From contig OX424555.1 of assembly GCA_949152475.1 (NCBI GenBank), positions 57,889,977 to 57,953,976 on the forward strand: 64,000 nucleotides of DNA, in the 5' to 3' direction. The position numbers and the translations under genes were made by a program. This DNA comes from Terebella lapidaria. Taxonomy: Eukaryota > Annelida > Polychaeta > Terebellida > Terebellidae. The number at the start of each line of letters is the position of its first letter. Positions within the stretch are counted from its first letter, which is position 1. Below, piece by piece: positions 61,880-64,000 of the stretch. The notes beneath the pieces are model-generated. The model had not been told where the DNA came from and did no database searches. It worked only from the letters and a program-made list of their open reading frames with translations.

Positions 61880-62120
61880 GCCGAACGCACTGACCAAACT
61901 GTTCCAAAACCCCTCACCATAGTAGTTAGAGATAATTGGTCAGAACTGTCACTGTGTTTATATATTGATATTGTCATCACATATCACGTTCTCATAAATA
62001 CAATGATAGCAGCATTGAGTGATACGATTGTTGCTGCTGCACCACTTGACATGATTGACTAGCCAGTTATTATGTGTTCAAATTCGGAGAAAATGCCATT
62101 TGAATTTTCGCACTGCACAT
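61880..62120 (-). pseudogene. Degenerate copy of the TQCCHHCIYENVIC frame
   Basis: Matches 57985-58145 over CACTGTGT, ACATATCACGTTCTCATAAA, TACA.TG.T.GCAGCA and CCAGTTATT. On the minus strand NWLVN, CSS and TQCCYHCIYENVIC survive, followed by stop codons (TAA, TGA) where the 58-kb copy continues. Confidence 0.5.
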
Positions 62121-62254
62121 GAAACTCTGTATTTCACCATTTTCATCCTGATATCTGGTGTACGTCAAGTTTTCATTTTGAATCGATTCGATACTAGTCT
62201 CAGTATTCCATTTACACGAATACATTATTTGCCACCTTGTTAACATCACATCAC

Positions 62255-62372
62255 CTACAGAATGGTTCAGGTCATGCCAAGTGAGAATACGAACAGGAAT
62301 GTAACTGCCGGACCAATCTGTTCCCTCCATTCTGACTAGATGAGACTCATCGTAGTCGGTCAACACTAATTT
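62255..62372 (-). CDS. Internal exon of an unrecognised gene (KLVLTDYDESHLVRMEG)
   Basis: 118 bp on the minus strand between the acceptor TACCACGACAG and the donor TGTAG|GTGATG. It encodes 39 residues plus one base: KLVLTDYDESHLVRMEGTDW, then SGSYIPVRILTWHDLNHSV. The sequence is dense in charged and aromatic residues with no low complexity. The frame remains open beyond both borders (62402 to 62070), so the splice sites are inferred rather than forced. No second copy in the window. The function is unknown. Confidence 0.5.
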
Positions 62373-63224
62373 CTGTCGTGGTAATAATCTTGTTTGATGC
62401 AAATTGGTTATTAGTCAAAATTTAATATCAAGATACATAGTCTCCATCCAGCTGTTTGTCAAGAACATTATGACATGTATAGTGGTGATATCTCAAAGAG
62501 TTTTCAGGATATGGATCGAACATGGATCTGAGACTAGTAAATGTGCGAAATCAATGTTCACTCCTGTCGTGGTGGCCATTTTGTTTATGCAAGTAATAAT
62601 AGCTGGAAATAAAAACGTGAATTCATAATGCCATCATATAACTGCCTATAATGGGCGTGCTTCGTTCTCGGCTGCAGATTGGGAGGGCGTTAGTTGTTAC
62701 TGAATGCTCATGACACTAATAACATATATCTCTCTATTGCCACATCATTCACGATTATGAACAGCACAATGACATGGATAAACATTTCACATATGACAAG
62801 AGGCTGCACACTACTACGTCAAACAAAAAAATATTGGGACGATTATCAGGCTCTACATGTATTGAAAATTATTCCATTAAAATTCAACTATTTTTCATGG
62901 CATATATTCACACCGTAGAATACATCGGTATAACCTGCATGATCGAGATTACGCACAAAAATACTGTCGGCAATTATTTCCTTTGTATTCGTGACAATGC
63001 ACATGTTTGTAGCACCACTTATTTTGATAAATATAGCTCTTTTGGGCATAATCTAATCACATTAACAGAACATTAACAGAAACAGAAATTTCACAAATGT
63101 ATGTGTCGTAAAATGAGCGATAAATGTATGTACTCTTTGTATTTGGTGAATATCGCATGTACATGAACTCGTCTGTTTGAAAAAGTATATAGATGATGAA
63201 ATTACTGCAACGCCCAACACACTA

Positions 63225-64000
63225 ATGCCTCGTAATTTATCTCGACAGCTTAATTGATACATCGCTTGCAAGTCACACTGTGGTCAGATTGCTGTGATGG
63301 TTCTTGTGAATACTGTATTGAACAGGCGAGCGGCATAGCGAAGATATCTGACACATGTGGGAGGTCCCTTGCGATGTATATCTCGAGGCTAGGCACGATT
63401 TGTTCAATGTGACGCAGTATCCGATCACATTTGGTCGGAAATAAAGCTTCGGGGAATGCAGAGAAGGATAACTTCTGGACAGTGATATGTATCGCTATAC
63501 TGACACTCGATCCCAGGAGACCTCATAGTTATGAGCTCAATTAGTATGAATTTATTTAAATGTGTAATCCAAATGTGAAAAACCTCTATATTTTTTGTAT
63601 GTGTATTTTCATAACCAACATTTGTCGTTGGACTATTCGCCGTCATCTTTTACCTTCAATATCTAGATTTAGCTTCTCGTTTAAACATATATCAGTCGCA
63701 CAAACATATAGCACAAATGATGTATCGTCCAAGCTTTAATTTGCAGCTCAATCTGAATCATTCGCAATAATTGCAAAGGCTGTAGTCATTATCCATATCA
63801 TGGCAAAAAGTAATTTTTATTTCGCAATCGCCTGTTGTCAGGAGATGTTAATTACCCATCCATCATCCACACACGCATTCCTAACCAGTCGCACCTAATG
63901 ATTAGCTAGACAATTAACGATGGGTTTCGATCATGCACGAAGAAATTGACTTGGTTGGGCTTTGTTTATATTGCAATTTATCTAGTTTATGTTTTTTATT
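63225..64000 (+). repeat. Set III duplication, copy c (runs off the window)
   Basis: TCGACAGCTTAATTGATACA, GTGATGGTTCTTGTGAATAC, CAGGCGAGCGGCATAGCGAA and GCGATGTATATCTCGAGGCT match copies a and b. Later, CAATCGCCTGTTGTCAGGA and ATGATTAGCTA.ACAATTA match 55900-55975 of copy a. Copy c continues past the right edge. Confidence 0.6.

Overview
This is 64 kb of AT-rich, intron-bearing animal DNA, most likely from a marine invertebrate. A mollusc is plausible: MITEs that carry minisatellites, Tc1/mariner-like ends and TGACCTTGAATTTGACC-type repeats are familiar there. The species is not provable from the sequence. Conventional genes are few. The best is a minus-strand, four-exon 3' gene portion at 1.1-2.3 kb. 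It encodes a cysteine-rich, mainly helical extracellular protein with a GPI-type C-terminus, and all three splice junctions keep phase. Two isolated minus-strand exons at 60.7-60.9 kb and 62.26-62.37 kb are also convincing but unrecognised.

Most of the window is three successive sets of old, diverged segmental duplications. Set I (about 2.7-15.1 kb) holds four copies of a 1.5-3 kb unit. Set II (about 15.9-49.6 kb) holds three copies of a roughly 10 kb unit in direct order. Set III (about 53.5 kb to the right edge) holds at least three copies of a roughly 3-4 kb unit. Inside the set II units, short islands between plausible splice signals stay open in two or three copies. One of them (17.7, 28.3 and 38.4 kb) resembles the start of a Rel-homology (NF-kB-like) DNA-binding domain, though only tentatively. 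The set II array may therefore be the remains of a tandem gene family.

Mobile DNA has been laid over these arrays. There is an uninterrupted APE-endonuclease/reverse-transcriptase ORF of a jockey/CR1/L2-group non-LTR retrotransposon (42.9-46.2 kb, ending in a TCTA microsatellite) inside the third set II copy. A frameshifted Penelope-like reverse transcriptase fragment lies at 10.2-10.85 kb. A long-inverted-repeat foldback element lies at 12.1-12.9 kb. A hairpin-ended element with 134-bp monomers lies at 18.56-19.96 kb. A hairpin MITE lies at 28.94-29.10 kb. A GC-rich MITE with a TAA target duplication (Harbinger-like) lies at 29.12-29.83 kb, partly re-duplicated downstream. Two copies of a MITE built on 21-bp repeats lie at 50.7 and 51.25 kb. 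A TTAA-flanked (piggyBac-like) MITE lies at 56.76-57.01 kb. A TA-flanked element filled with CCCGGCGTC repeats lies at 57.05-57.43 kb. The aligned set II copies act as empty and filled sites that date and delimit several of these insertions. No tRNA, rRNA, CRISPR or bacterial-style operon was seen.
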